Shown piece by piece: positions 46,476 to 57,400 of a stretch of 64,000 bases of DNA. Position numbers and translations under genes: made by a program. The DNA comes from Heterohyrax brucei (Eukaryota > Chordata > Mammalia > Hyracoidea > Procaviidae), in the NCBI GenBank assembly GCA_028571685.1, contig CM053141.1:72773833-72837832 (forward strand). The letters are read 5' to 3'. Every line of letters begins with the position of its first letter. The stretch's first letter is position 1. The notes beneath the pieces were generated by a model, which was given only the letters and a program-made list of their open reading frames with translations, searched no databases and was not told the origin of the DNA.

Positions 46476-47223
46476 CCCAATGGGACAGACTCCTGCTAAC
46501 TCAATAGTTTTAAACTATTAGTGTAACACCCTTCAATGTCAAATGGTTGAGTCATAAAAAGATGATGCACAGATGCTAATACTTTCCAGCTTATTCTTTT
46601 ATTCTCCTTGCAAATGGCTCATCTGAGGTTCCAAAAATTAACCTGCCACTGACTACTAATTATTTTTGCTTATCAGTGCTTCGACGCTGCAGTTTCACTG
46701 AATACCTTTACCCTTACCTCTTCCTTTCATTACACACTACTGAAGCTGAACTCCACTGTAAACAGTATAAAGAGCGTTTTTCACCTGTCACTATTATGAA
46801 TAGATGTGGTAATTAAATTCAGTGCTTACTTAGGACATTTGTTGCTACAGTACTTAATTTTTAACTCTTTAATCCTCCTCATTGCTAATCTGCTCATCAG
46901 TAACTATTGCATATCACCCATGCACAAAGCCCTATTTTGTAGTTCAGTAGGTAACAGCAGGTAAATAAAGAAGCTTCAAAGCCCCTGGCTTTCATACCAT
47001 GGAAGTATAGAGACTCGTCTGGAAGGCTACAAGTATGCCAGGGTAAAAACATACTCCTAATTTAATGATTGCAATTTCGTGCATTCTGTGTGGTAACTAC
47101 AGTCTATGTATCTTTCCGTTTGTTTTCAAGCTGAAATCTGACCACTGCTAAAGTGAGAGTGGAGTCCACTTCTTTTTCTGAGACTTTTTGTCCGTCCTGA
47201 TTGACCTCTTGTTCACTTGCCAG

Positions 47224-47385
47224 AGGGTATAGTAATGACAGGAGGCTCCACGTGGGCCTGGAGATTGCAGAAGTATGACAGAGATCAGGACAGTCCTAAC
47301 AGGTCAGCAAAGGATGGAGCTGCATCGAATTCCCCTCTTCCCCCTCTTTACTACAAACCATCTGAGCACCTTTGGTGGCTACAAG
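47224..47385 (+). other. Candidate internal coding exon, 162 bp
   Basis: Preceded by a pyrimidine-rich tract and acceptor 'ttgttcacttgccag', followed by donor 'acaag|gtgaga'. One frame is open across the whole segment (GIVMTGGSTWAWRLQKYD, later YYKPSEHLWWLQ). The exon starts and ends in phase 1 with length 54 x 3. I do not recognise the peptide. It is either a real exon of an unidentified gene or a chance open frame in repeat-free DNA. No upstream exon was found. Confidence 0.25.
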
Positions 47386-48564
47386 GTGAGAAGTTTGAGA
47401 GACGTGCTTGTGAAGGGGAGCAACTGGGTCCTGCCCTTTACTTTTCAATGCTAGTCCTATAGCAATGCCCAGTGATGGAAAAAAAAAAAAAGATCAACTG
47501 CTAATCCCCTACCCCAAATGTCTGGCATGTGCTTTTTTTTGAAACTCAACATGGTGCAGCCAGATTCAGTCTAATGACAAAAGTGTACGTCAGCCTTATT
47601 CCAACGCATCTATTCAGATCCAGTTCTCCTATTCCTTCCACCAAATATAACTGTGGAAGACACGCTACTATTACACCAACCAGCTAACGAAAAGCAGCAC
47701 AACACGCTCTGAATACTAATGCAAGGAAGACTCCTGCTGTGTGTTAGAATGATTCCAGTGTGAGAGAAACATAGCCTCTTGCTAGAGTTCCAGATCTCCT
47801 GCGCATGCAGGTACAAGGTTTGGTTTTGCAGAGACTTGTGGATCTCAGGAGGCTGCAGAGTTAGCAGGCTTGTATGAGAATGTGATTCCATTATTTGTGC
47901 AGAATAAATAGTCGCATAAAAGCCCACAGGAGTTGTCAAAGCCAGTTAGACCAGGCCTGTGGGCAGAAATATTCTTTCTTATGTCTTCTTCAGGGGCCCT
48001 CGCTAAAGAAAGCATCGCCACATATTGAAAACATAATGGGCTTGGTCTGACTTAATTTGGGGTGGTGCAAAACCTTGTCCTTTTTTTCCAACTTAGGAAA
48101 ACTTAAACACTGGCACTGTGGTTAACCTTGGGAGCCTTACTACCTACTCCCCTCTCGCATTTATGGATTATTCCAGTCTTATTTAGTTTTTTCTTCCAGA
48201 GAGATGTGGATTCATTGTTCCACCACTACATTATTGGGCTTCTGCCAGTAAAGTGCCACCACAGTTCAACTCTTTCAGAGACACTTTTTTCTTTTTAATT
48301 TTTAGGGCCACATATCGCAGTGCTGAGGTTGGTCATCATAAGATTGCAGCTGGGACTGGCCTAATCTAGACTTAGGTTCTAAATACATGGAAATTAGAGA
48401 CTGACAGTAACAAAGGGCCTTTGTAAGGTCTTTGTACACTTTTAAGACAATATTTTATGTTGTAGTTCTACTAGAAATAATCTGCAGTGGCTTTTAGAAG
48501 TATATTTATAAAGTTGAAAACAACTGGAATAGACAAGCATACATGATTTTTGTTTTTTTCCTAG

Positions 48565-48830
48565 ACTTCACGACAATAAAGGCTGCCATAGACGAAAAGA
48601 CAAATTCTTCCTGCAGCTAACAGGACTGAAGCCCATAGCGGTTTTGAGAAAGGAATTCAAGTTGTGTTTAAACGCCTTTACTAACTTGTTTCTTCACGTT
48701 GCTGAAGTTGCTGAACTCTGAAAATTGACTGTTTAAAAGATGATTAAAGATTTTATGACAACTGAATTCTAAAGGCAAAGGTATATATAGTTTTTCAGAG
48801 ATAGGTTTAAATAAACACTTAAAAATTATG
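48565..48830 (+). other. Candidate terminal exon
   Basis: Acceptor 'tgtttttttcctag' at 48551-48564. Joined in phase 1 to the segment at 47224-47385, the frame reads DFTTIKAAIDEKTNSSCS and stops at TAA 48618-48620. An AATAAA polyadenylation signal follows at 48810-48815. The product is unrecognised. Support is the agreement of phase, splice signals and poly-A signal, not similarity. Confidence 0.22.
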
Positions 48831-48957
48831 GTAAAAGTATATGTAACACAAGATCTATCATGTCAACTTTTTACACCTACAATTCACTTGCACTGATTAG
48901 ATATATCACATCATAGACCATCGCTTGTATCCACTGAGAAATTTTTCCATTATCATT

Positions 48958-49162
48958 TAACCCATCCACTGCCACTGAGTTGACTCCAGCTCATAGTTAC
49001 CCTATAAGGCCAGAGCATATCTGCCCCATAGATTTTTCAAGCCTGTAAATCTTCATAAGCAGATTGCCACATCTTTCTCTTGCAGAGTGGCTGCTGAGTT
49101 CAAACTATTGATCTTTTGGTTAGCAGCTGAGCATTTTAACCACTTTGCCACCAGGGCTCCTT
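48958..49162 (-). mobile_element. AfroSINE second subfamily, antisense
   Basis: Tail 'actgccactgagttgactcc', middle 'gcctgtaaatcttcataagc' with 'agattgccacatctttctct', head 'ttggttagcagctgagcatt', end 'actttgccaccagggctcc'. Confidence 0.88.
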
Positions 49163-49284
49163 CATCATCATTTACAGGCACTCCGTGCTTCCTAAACAAT
49201 AACTCTTACCTTACCTCCTCCCTCCCACTCCCTGGAACCAATAACAAACTTTAATTTCTGTGCCTTTGCCAAATCTAATTCCAT

Positions 49285-49390
49285 AAAGGTTACAGCCAAG
49301 AAAACTCTATGGAACCATTTTTGTCTGTCACATTCTGAGGTCATTCTGAGTCAGAATTATCTCAACAGTAATGGTTGGTTTTCCTTTGTT
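49285..49390 (+). mobile_element. AfroSINE 3' half
   Basis: 'aagaaaactctatggaacca', 'attctgagtcagaattatct' and 'caacagtaatggttggtttt' match the 3' half only. Confidence 0.75.
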
Positions 49391-49454
49391 CTGTTTTAGA
49401 TATTTCACTCAATAGGGATCATACAATATTTGTCTTTTTTGTGACTGATACACT

Positions 49455-49640
49455 TCACTGCTAACCAAAATGTCAGCAGCAGCTTGCCTCCACCAGCCAC
49501 TTGGGACAGAGAGATGTAGCAGGTTGCTCCCTTAAAGATTTACAACCTTGGAAATCCTGTGGGACAGTTCTGTTCTGTCCTGTAGGGTCTCTATGAGTCA
49601 GAATCAACTCAGTGGCAGTGGGTTTGGTTCTTTTGGTTTA
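49455..49640 (+). mobile_element. AfroSINE long variant
   Basis: 'actgctaaccaaaatgtcag', variant middle 'gacagagagatgtagcaggt', tail 'tctctatgagtcagaatcaa' then 'ctcagtggcagtgggttt'. Confidence 0.85.
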
Positions 49641-49666
49641 GATGAGGAGGAATTGCATCCATTTAA

Positions 49667-49836
49667 TGGAAACCCTGGTGGCATGATGGTTAAGTGCTAC
49701 ATCAGCTAACCAAAAGATCTGCAATTTGAATCCACTAGGTGTTCCTTGCAAGCACCATGGGGCAGTTCTCCTCTGTTCTGTAGGGTTGCTATGAGTTGGA
49801 ATCAACTCAACAGCAGTGACTTTTGTTTGTTTAATG
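49667..49836 (+). mobile_element. AfroSINE
   Basis: Head 'ggaaaccctggtggcatgat', 'gcaatttgaatccactaggt', tail 'ttgctatgagttggaatcaa'. Third sense SINE in about 550 bp. Confidence 0.92.
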
Positions 49837-50329
49837 CCTAGAGACATTGAGTCAAAGGTGTTGGATGATTCTCTCTCTGATTTTTTTTTTTTTTTTTTTT
49901 GAGACTCTTCCTGACACTATCCTGGTCTTTCCCAGATGCCACATCTCTGCAATCAAGCCTGGGAACAAGTTACAAAATTCAGGAGCCAGCTTTGTGTCCA
50001 GATCTACAGCACTGGGATTTTTTTTTTGTTTTTTAAGTACTACCTTTATGTACCATTTGGACCTGAGGTAGGCAGCCTCAGGGGGAAGATATGAAAATGA
50101 GGATTGAGTTTTACCTTCTTTGTTCCACAACCAAGGGACTACAGGGACCACCTTTATTTAGCACAGACTAAGTGTCTCCCTGCAGGAATAGTGCACCCAG
50201 GCCTCAGGAGGTATGCTTTTTTGCCCTGCCTAGGTCTCCTGCCTGCATTATAGATGAAGAAGACATAGTCACATCCTAGCTCACTGTGTAAACCCTAGAC
50301 TCTCATTTGAATAGTTCTTCACACACACT
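49837..50329. other. Unique stretch with poly-T
   Basis: A T run of about 20 lies at 49881-49900. Nothing else recognised. Confidence 0.5.
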
Positions 50330-50560
50330 GAGTGACTGATACTAGACAGAACTAAACTCCAATTCTGACTCTACCACTTGCCAGATATGGGACCTTGTGC
50401 AGGGTACCGCACATTTTTACGTATCAGTTCCCTTATCTGGAAAATGAGGACAGAATAGCACCTAACTCATGGAGTTGTGGGGATCAAATGAACTGATACA
50501 TGGAAAGCACTTAGCAGAGTGCCCAGCATACAATGAGAGCTTAGCTATCATTAGTGGTTT
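50330..50560 (+). mobile_element. MIR SINE, near full length
   Basis: 'ccaattctgactctaccact', 'tgccagatatgggaccttgt', 'cttatctggaaaatgaggac', 'ggagttgtggggatcaaatg' and 'gtgcccagcatacaatgaga' in MIR order. Confidence 0.88.
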
Positions 50561-51434
50561 CTATAATAACTGATTTGCATCTGGTAAAGGACCCAGATAC
50601 TTTGCAGGAAAAAATCATCAGAGCATAGATTCTCTCATTTAGACACCAAAATACCTACTTAGATTGATGTAGTGAATGGCAGAGTACTTGTCAGACCTAA
50701 AGTCTGCTTCCATTTACTATTCTCAAACCTAGATTTAAACTCTAAGTCTATGTAATGGCTAGAGCGTCTCAGTTTCCTGATTCAAAGGTAACTCCTCAAC
50801 AGCCAAAGCAGCCATTGGGTTCTCCAGTTGTTCTGGACTATGAAAACTATTACTTGTTCTCTCTGAGTCATTCTTGAATCTGTTCTTTCTCCGTCCACAC
50901 TGCTTCTGTTGAGTTGTGATGCCCTCCTTCACAACTTCTCTGATTCTACAGCTCTACCTCCAGCCAGCTCAGATAAAAAAATATTAGGTGGACTCAAGAA
51001 CACATGAATTTGAAAGATCCCATTCTAAATATATCTCCTGCTATGATGTGTTTTGATCAAAACATTTACTGTATTTAATATCTCAAATAACAACTGTAAA
51101 GCAGGAAATTAGATGTTAGTTTTTATCAAAAGGTAGAGAGCAAGATGTTAAGAAAAGTCTAGAAGCTCTGTCTTAGCGGGGCACACACAGCTCTGCACAA
51201 GCTTTCTGTAACTTTGCTTGCCCAGTTCACTTGTTTTAGCTTCCTTCACACAGCCTCATTGAATTACAAATTCCTTGGCTTCACCTCTGAAACACTGTGT
51301 GCGTCTTTCATCCATTCAGTCTTTATAAACTTGGTTTCAACTGTCTCTGGAGTAGCCCACCTTTAGTCTCTTTTCCATTTATGAAATGTTTACTCAAATG
51401 TCCCTTCTGCAAGAGGAGTACTTTTGTAGTCTAA
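50561..51434. other. Unique intergenic stretch
   Basis: No recognised feature. Confidence 0.5.
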
Positions 51435-51525
51435 ATTAGAGTGTGAATTTGAATTCTGACTCTGCTGTTTACTGGCTCTGTGACCTTGGGAAATAACATT
51501 CAGTTCCTTCATCTGCTTGTGGCCC
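51435..51525 (+). mobile_element. MIR SINE core
   Basis: 'tttgaattctgactctgctg', 'ttactggctctgtgaccttg' and 'ggaaataacattcagttcct' are the sense core. Confidence 0.78.
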
Positions 51526-51579
51526 AAGTTGCTCAAGCTCCACTACACTGGGAATAAAAATACAGGCATTTAACACAAA

Positions 51580-51718
51580 TACAGAGCCCTAGTGGCACAG
51601 AGGTTAAGAGCTTGGCTGCTAATCAAAAGGTCAGCTGTTTTAATCCACCAGCTGCTCCTTGGAAGCACTATCATGTAATTCTACTCAGAACTGGTCAATG
51701 GCAATGGGTTTGATTTGT
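51580..51718 (+). mobile_element. AfroSINE
   Basis: Head 'cagagccctagtggcacaga', 'ctgctaatcaaaaggtcagc', tail 'ggtcaatggcaatgggtttg'. A short deletion removes part of the tail. Confidence 0.88.
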
Positions 51719-52393
51719 TAGGTTTGGGCTTCACCAATTTTTTTCCGTTTGCTCATCACTACTATGTGGGCAGGCTGCTGACCCCTCCCATCTCTGAGTC
51801 AGTGTGATACCCAAGTACCTGAAATGACTCTTTACCTTGCCCATCTCCTCACTACCCATACTTCCTTGTTTTCCTGGCCCCTCTCACCTCACCACTTCTC
51901 ATACCTTGGCTGTCTCTTGGCCCCTCCAACTCCTAATTCTTAGCAATCTTTTTGTAACAAGTGAGAAATCGCCTTTCTTATACATTTTGGCAAAAGCAAC
52001 ACTGATTAGGCTCCCAAGTTTTCCATCTTCTCTTCTTCAGCTTTGGACAGATTCTAAGCACAATAGACATCTGTACCCAGAAACTCTGTGCACCTTGCAA
52101 ACCTCAAACCTTGGCCAAAGCTTTAACTGGGTCGTCTAGTAGTCCAGATACTTCATCCTGCTTGGTGAGCTTTCTGCAGAGAATTTTTCCTCTGTCCCCA
52201 CCCAAGGGTTCAAGTCATTTTTAAACCTGAGCATCTCGTCTCAGCATCTCCAGTGAGAATTAGTGCATGCAAATAAACACATGAGGGGTTGAAGGGCTAG
52301 TGTTTTTATTACCTTTCATGAAAGCATCAGTCATCATTAAAGAGGGATCCATGTAACACACAGAATTAAGACAGTAATATCTACCTAACAAAG
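51719..52393. other. Unique intergenic stretch
   Basis: A 100-codon plus-strand frame at 51837-52139 is rich in S/L/P from a pyrimidine-rich strand and has no recognised domain. Confidence 0.45.
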
Positions 52394-52685
52394 ATTTTGC
52401 CTTGGAAGAAGTACAGCCAGAGTCCTCCTTAGAAAAAAGGATGGTGAAATTTTATCTCACATACTTTGGACATGTTATCAGAAGGGACCCGTCCCTGGAG
52501 AAAGATATGCTTGATAAAGTAGAGGGTCAGCAAACAAAAGCACCCTCAACGCAATGGGATGACACAATGGGTACAACAATGGGCTCCAGTATAACAACAG
52601 TCATGAGACTGGTACAGGACTGGGCAGCAATAGTGTCCTATGAGTGAGAACTGACTCAATAACACCAGATAGTAGCAACAACAAG
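52394..52685 (+). pseudogene. RTE/BovB-like LINE 3' end
   Basis: 'ttggaagaagtacagccaga', 'cacatactttggacatgtta', 'tccctggagaaagatatgct', 'atgagactggtacaggactg' and 'cagatagtagcaacaaca'. It is a 5'-truncated copy with only the last 290 bp. Confidence 0.9.
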
Positions 52686-52859
52686 GGGAGTCTGTTAAAT
52701 AACAAATTATATTGAATGAGATTATGTATTCAAGGAATCAGGTGGAGTCCCTAGCATATAGTTCATTCTAAGGTAGATGTAAGCAATCAGACTCCTGATC
52801 TGCAAGGTAAAATGCTCCCTGCTCTATGCTCCCACACTGATTAGCATGTTTCCCTATTT

Positions 52860-52990
52860 ATCTCTGATCATTTGTGGACATGGTGTATCTTCCCCTTATA
52901 CTGGAACCATCTTTTCTTACTTAGATCCTTGCTATTCTATAGTACACTTAACTTAGCATAGCCCCTCTGTAATTCTTTACTGAATGAGTT
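52860..52990 (+). mobile_element. Probable L2 3' fragment
   Basis: 'ttatactggaaccatctttt' and 'tgtaattctttactgaatga' suggest the distal L2 layout. Diverged. Confidence 0.4.
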
Positions 52991-53054
52991 AAAGAGAAAA
53001 GTAAATCTGAAACCAGTAGATTCTAATTTTTTTTTCAGAAAACAACCATCAGTG

Positions 53055-53433
53055 CACTGGTTTCCTAGGACTGCAGTGACAAACTGGATGTCACTTAAGA
53101 CAACAGAAATGTATTCCCTCACAGTTCTGGAGCCTAGAATTCACAATTAAGGTGTCAGCAGGGATGGTTCTAAGAGAGAAGCTCTTCCATGATGCTCTGC
53201 TATTTCTGTTAAATATACCCCTCCAATCTCTACCTACGTCTTAACATGGTCTTCCCAAAGTTGGTGTTTCTGTGTCCAAATTTCTCTCTCCTTCCGTTGC
53301 ACTGAGGTTCTTCCTCCTTTTGCTGACTCTCTGCTTTACTAAGCATGGTGTCCTTCTCCAGCAGTCACAAGTTCCAGGTAGATATGAATTTAAGGGTAAA
53401 TTAGGGGACGCTATTGAACCCAGAATAGTCAGT
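53055..53433 (-). mobile_element. MLT1 LTR, antisense, patched with RTE sequence
   Basis: Antisense MLT1 reads 'gtttcctaggactgcagtga', 'agacaacagaaatgtattcc', 'ctcacagttctggagcctag', 'aaggtgtcagcagggatggt' and ends with 'acgctattgaacccagaata'. The middle third is replaced by an RTE fragment at 53300-53363. Confidence 0.85.
53300..53363 (-). mobile_element. Internal RTE fragment inside MLT1
   Basis: 'actgaggttcttcctccttt', 'tgctgactctctgctttact' and 'aagcatggtgtccttctcca' are antisense to an internal piece near the RTE 3' end. It lacks the RTE terminus. Confidence 0.8.
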
Positions 53434-53679
53434 ATGTCTTTTGGAGCATGTCTGCTCTTTCCCCAACTACCTTGTAATCTTCTCCAGGTAAAAAAAAAAA
53501 AAAAGTCTAATTATCTTGAGTCTCTAACTCCAAGCCCCAGCATGCTATGCATGCAGACAATAGATGTCTATCAACAATCGTGACATTCAAATTAATTCTA
53601 TCCCTGTTGTTCAACGCAGGACAAAATCCTCAGCATTTTCATTACTCCAAATTCCTAAACAATGAGGAAAAAGAAAACA

Positions 53680-53810
53680 ATACTGCCGTTGAGTCAATTC
53701 TGAGTCATAGCAACCCTACCGGACAGAGAAGAATTGCTCCATAATGTTTTCAGGAAGTGACTGGTACATTCACATTGTCAGCCTTTAGATTAGCAGCAAC
53801 ACTGAAAAAC
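53680..53810 (-). mobile_element. AfroSINE, antisense, partial
   Basis: 'ctgccgttgagtcaattctg', 'ctccataatgttttcaggaa' and 'gtcagcctttagattagcag'. The head is lost. Confidence 0.82.
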
Positions 53811-54066
53811 CACCCAGAATACCTTAAAGATGACCTCGCTCAATGGCTATTCATGACACTTAGAGTTGTATCTGGCTTGCAGGTAAGCTTACTCTCCCTT
53901 CCTCTATTCCACTTGGGACAGTATGTTGACCCAGAGTCTGAAAGAGATTTGTGAACTCTTCCAAGACTGATTTCCACTTGAGAAACCAAATAGCTGCAGA
54001 GAATCTGATGCTTCCCAACACCTAGATCGATAGAATCCCCTGGGAAGTGTAGGAGTGTATAATATA

Positions 54067-54610
54067 TGGCCTCTGACAATTAAGTCAGTAAACTTAATTG
54101 TTCTAAATACTACATACCTCATTGCTGAATATCACAGCAGTCGCCTTTGAAGTACTCCCCTTAGTAAGCTATGCACTGCTGCTGGTACCTAGTCTACCCT
54201 TCAAAGCAATTCTGGAACTCTTTCTGGCCATTGTGCACAGTGACATGGTGGCAAGTCCATAAACTTAACTATATAGTTGTCTGTGAGGGTGTTTTTAGCC
54301 AGTAAACAAGTAACTGTTGGAACACCCCCCCCCAACTCAGCTGATCAGGCCCCCAGTGACTTTTTTCTTTACCCAAAGGTAAAGGAAATATCGAAAGGAA
54401 GACATTAGGATGACATTCAAGACATCAAGTGTAATACAAAGAGGGCCATTCCACAGATTTCCAAAATTGCTTTGAAGGGTACACTAAGCATTGGCATCAG
54501 TGCATAGCTTCCCAAATGGAGTACTTGAAAGGTGACCATAGTGATATTCAATAATGAGGTAGGTAGCACATTTTCTAGGATGAGTTCCTGAACTTAACTG
54601 TCAGCCCTCA
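54067..54610 (+). mobile_element. Mariner-like non-autonomous element, copy B
   Basis: TA flanks at 54065-54066 and 54611-54612. The ends 'cctctgacaattaagtcagt' and 'cctgaacttaactgtcagcc' are inverted, and the match continues inward about 150 bp (left 54067-54215; right 54461-54610). The left arm has 'cattgctgaatatcac' and 'agctatgcactgctgctggt'; both recur complemented in the right arm. Between them lies only the late transposase region with a PSDFF-like block (54345-54370). The internal junction ('ggccattgtgcacagtgaca') is shared with copy A. No functional transposase remains. Confidence 0.85.
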
Positions 54611-54814
54611 TATAGCATATTGTAGTGTATAGACTCTCTCTTCTCACTCCTTTGCCCCAAAGCTTTTATTCGTTAGTCTTAAATCTGTATTTTTTTAGTA
54701 ACTTTCAGGTAGTTCTGAGACAGCATTAGGACTCTAGAGGGTGAACTGGTTTTTGGTAGTGTTGAGCTGACTGATCCATCAAGATGCAGTGAAAACATCT
54801 CTAAACCAACTTGC

Positions 54815-55912
54815 CCCTTCGCAAAGGGATTTGACTGTGTGGATTGTAACAAATTACAGCTAATATTGTGGAGAATGGGAATTCCAGAACACTTAATTGT
54901 GCTCTTAAGGAATCTGTACATAGATCAAGAGGCAGTTGTGCAAACAGAACAAGGGGACACTGGTTGGTTTAAAGTCAGGAAAAGTGTGTGTCAGGTTGGT
55001 ATCCTTTCACCATACATTTTCAATCTGTATGCCAGGCAAATAACTCAAGAAGCTGGACTGTATAAAGAAGAACAAGGCATCAGGATTGGAGGATGACTCA
55101 CTAACAACCTGTGTTATACAGACAGTACCACCTTACTTGTTAGAAGTGAAGAACATTTGAAACGCTTACTGATGAAGATCAAAGACCACAGCCTTCAGTA
55201 TGGATTGCACCTCAACATCAACAAAACAAAAATATTTACAACTGGATCAGTAATCAGCATCATCCTAAATGAAGAAAGGGTTAAGGTTGTCTAGGATTTC
55301 ATTTTACGTGGTTCTACAATCAACACCCATGGAGACAGCAGTCAAGAAATCAAAAGATGCATTGCATTGGGAAAATCTGCTGCAAGGGACTTCTGCAAAG
55401 TATTAAAGAGTGAAAATGTCACCTTGAAGACTAAAGTGCACCTGACCCAAGCCGTGGTATTTTCAGTTGCATCATACACAGGAGAAAGCTGAACAGTGAA
55501 CAAAGAAGATGGAAGATGAATTGATGCCTTTGAATTGTGGTGTTGGGGAAGAATATTGAACATACCATTGAGCACCAAAAGAACAAACAGATCTGTTCTT
55601 AAAGACGTACAACCTTGGAAGAGTGCTGCTTGGAAGCACAGACGGCAAGACTGCATCTTGCATACTTTGGACGTGTTGTCAGGAAGGATCAGTCCCTAGA
55701 GAAGGACATCATGCTTGGTAAAGTGGAGGGTCAGTGAAAAAGAGAAAACCTTTAAAAAAATGGATTGACACAGTGGCTGCAACAATGGGCTTAAGCGTAA
55801 AAACAATTGTGGACATGGCACAAGACAGGGCACTGGTTCACTCTGTTGTGCATAGGGTTATTATGAGTCAGCACTGACTCAGCAACACAAAACAACAGCA
55901 ACAACAGTTGTC
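54815..55912 (+). pseudogene. RTE/BovB-like LINE, RT to 3' end, broken
   Basis: Starts in the RT ('aaagggatttgactgtgtgg', the AFDCVD block). It continues 'aatgggaattccagaacact', 'gatcaagaggcagttgtgca' and the QVGILSPYIFNLYARQI segment (54839-55096 frame). The catalytic-loop region follows at about 55105-55130, then the tail domain, ending in 'caacaacag'. The catalytic YADD tetrad reads as YTDS-like, so it is lost. Antisense frames here are shadows. Confidence 0.9.
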
Positions 55913-56289
55913 CATTGTGATACAACAGATGTGGAACTAAGGAAAGGGTAAGAACTTGGAAAGTAGTGGTCTGGCAGAATTCCTGCCCTGTGGGATCTGT
56001 CAAATGGAGAGAGACATTAGGCACAGATGAATAGAGCAACACATTAAGTGAAGATGGTGGCATAAAATGTACTTTGAATTCATGGAATGGGACATGAATA
56101 ATGACAGGAGATGACTGTAGACACAGGGCCTTTAAGAGGCAGGCAGGAAGCCATGCAGCAATTCAGGAGAGACTCCACCAGTCCTGGGGATTTCCAACAC
56201 ACAGAACAGGAGTAATTTCATCGCCAGCATAGCAAGTGGTTCCAGCCTGAATGCACAGAGATAGAGTGAAGACTGGACCACTTTCTTTC

Positions 56290-57400
56290 TTTCTTTTTCT
56301 TTTATTTTTTTTATTGTGATTAATTGAAAATATGTAATCCACATTACTTTTGCATGCCTGTCTGTAAGCAGCAACTTCTGCTCTCCTTGCCCAGTGACAG
56401 CACACTCCGCCTTTTTATTCTATGCTTGTCGTATCCTCTTAACAAGCTCCTGTCCCCTCCTCTCCAGCCTCTTGTCTTCCATTTAGAAATAGATCAATAA
56501 GACATTTTATAAACGCATAAAACCATGAAGTACACACACCATGTGGTCACACTGTGTCCCTGAGTCCAGTCTATTTTTGTCCAAAGAGTTGACCTTAATA
56601 TCTGCTATGTGCTGTCACTGTTTTCACCTAACCAAATTTCTATCAACTATCTATTCTATGACCAACCCTCTCCCTTCCTTCTCACCCTTGTAGCTGTCAA
56701 ACAGTCTTTTCTGCTGTACATAAGTCTATTTTTAAGTCCTTACAGCAGAGGTCTCATACAATATTTGTCCTTTTGCTGCTGACTGATTTCACTCAGCATG
56801 TCTTCCAATTGAAACTAGATTATGAGATGCTTCTTGAATCATTATTGTTCTTTATCACTGCATAGTGTTCCACTAAGTATATATTCCATAGTTTGTTTAT
56901 CCATTCATCTGCTGATGGGCATCTAGGTTGATTCCATCTTTTTGCTACTGTGGACTGTGCTGTGATAAAGATTAGTGTGCACGTGTTTGTTTGTGTGACA
57001 ACCTTTGTTTCTGTAAGATATATTCCAGGCAGTGGGATTACTGGATCAGATGGTATATCTATTTCCAGCTTTTTAAGGTAGTGCCAAATTGCTTTCCAAA
57101 CAGGTTGTGCCATTTTGCATTCCCACCAGCAGTGTAGCAGAATTCCTATCTCTCCATGGCCTCTCCAGCATTTGTTGTTTTGTGTTTTTTGGATTATGGC
57201 CAACCTTGTTGGGGTGACACGGTATCTCATTGTAGTTTTCATTTGGATTTCTCTAATAGCTAATGATTGTGAGCATTTCCTCACGTGTCTTTTGGCTGCC
57301 TGGATGTCCTCTTTGGTAGAATGTCTGTCCATTTCCTTTGCCCATTGCTTGATTGGGTTATTTACCTTTTTCTTGTTGATAGTTTGCAGTATCTTTTAGC
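56290..57400 (-). mobile_element. LINE-1 3' end, antisense
   Basis: T-rich sequence at 56280-56312 is the antisense poly-A tail. The 3'UTR runs to about 56815 and the ORF2 C-terminus lies beyond. 5'-truncated at about 57400. The 3'UTR lacks about 530 bp found in the L1 at 24684-25745. Confidence 0.92.
56820..57332 (-). pseudogene. L1 ORF2 C-terminal fragment, still open
   Basis: A 170-codon uninterrupted frame covers the ORF2 C-terminus. It contains MRYRVTPTRLAIIQK, CWRGHGEIGILLHCWWECK (the cysteine-rich region), WKAIWHYLKKLEIDIP and NQPRCPSADEWINKLW. It is only the last seventh of the protein and has no catalytic domain. The lack of stops suggests a younger insertion than the 7-kb L1. Confidence 0.9.

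Larger units (their letters stand above)
46476..48957. other. Longest repeat-poor stretch; holds two candidate exons
   Basis: About 2.5 kb without a recognised transposon. Two segments have good splice contexts and compatible reading phase (entries at 47224 and 48565). Poly-A at 47480-47491. Confidence 0.5.
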
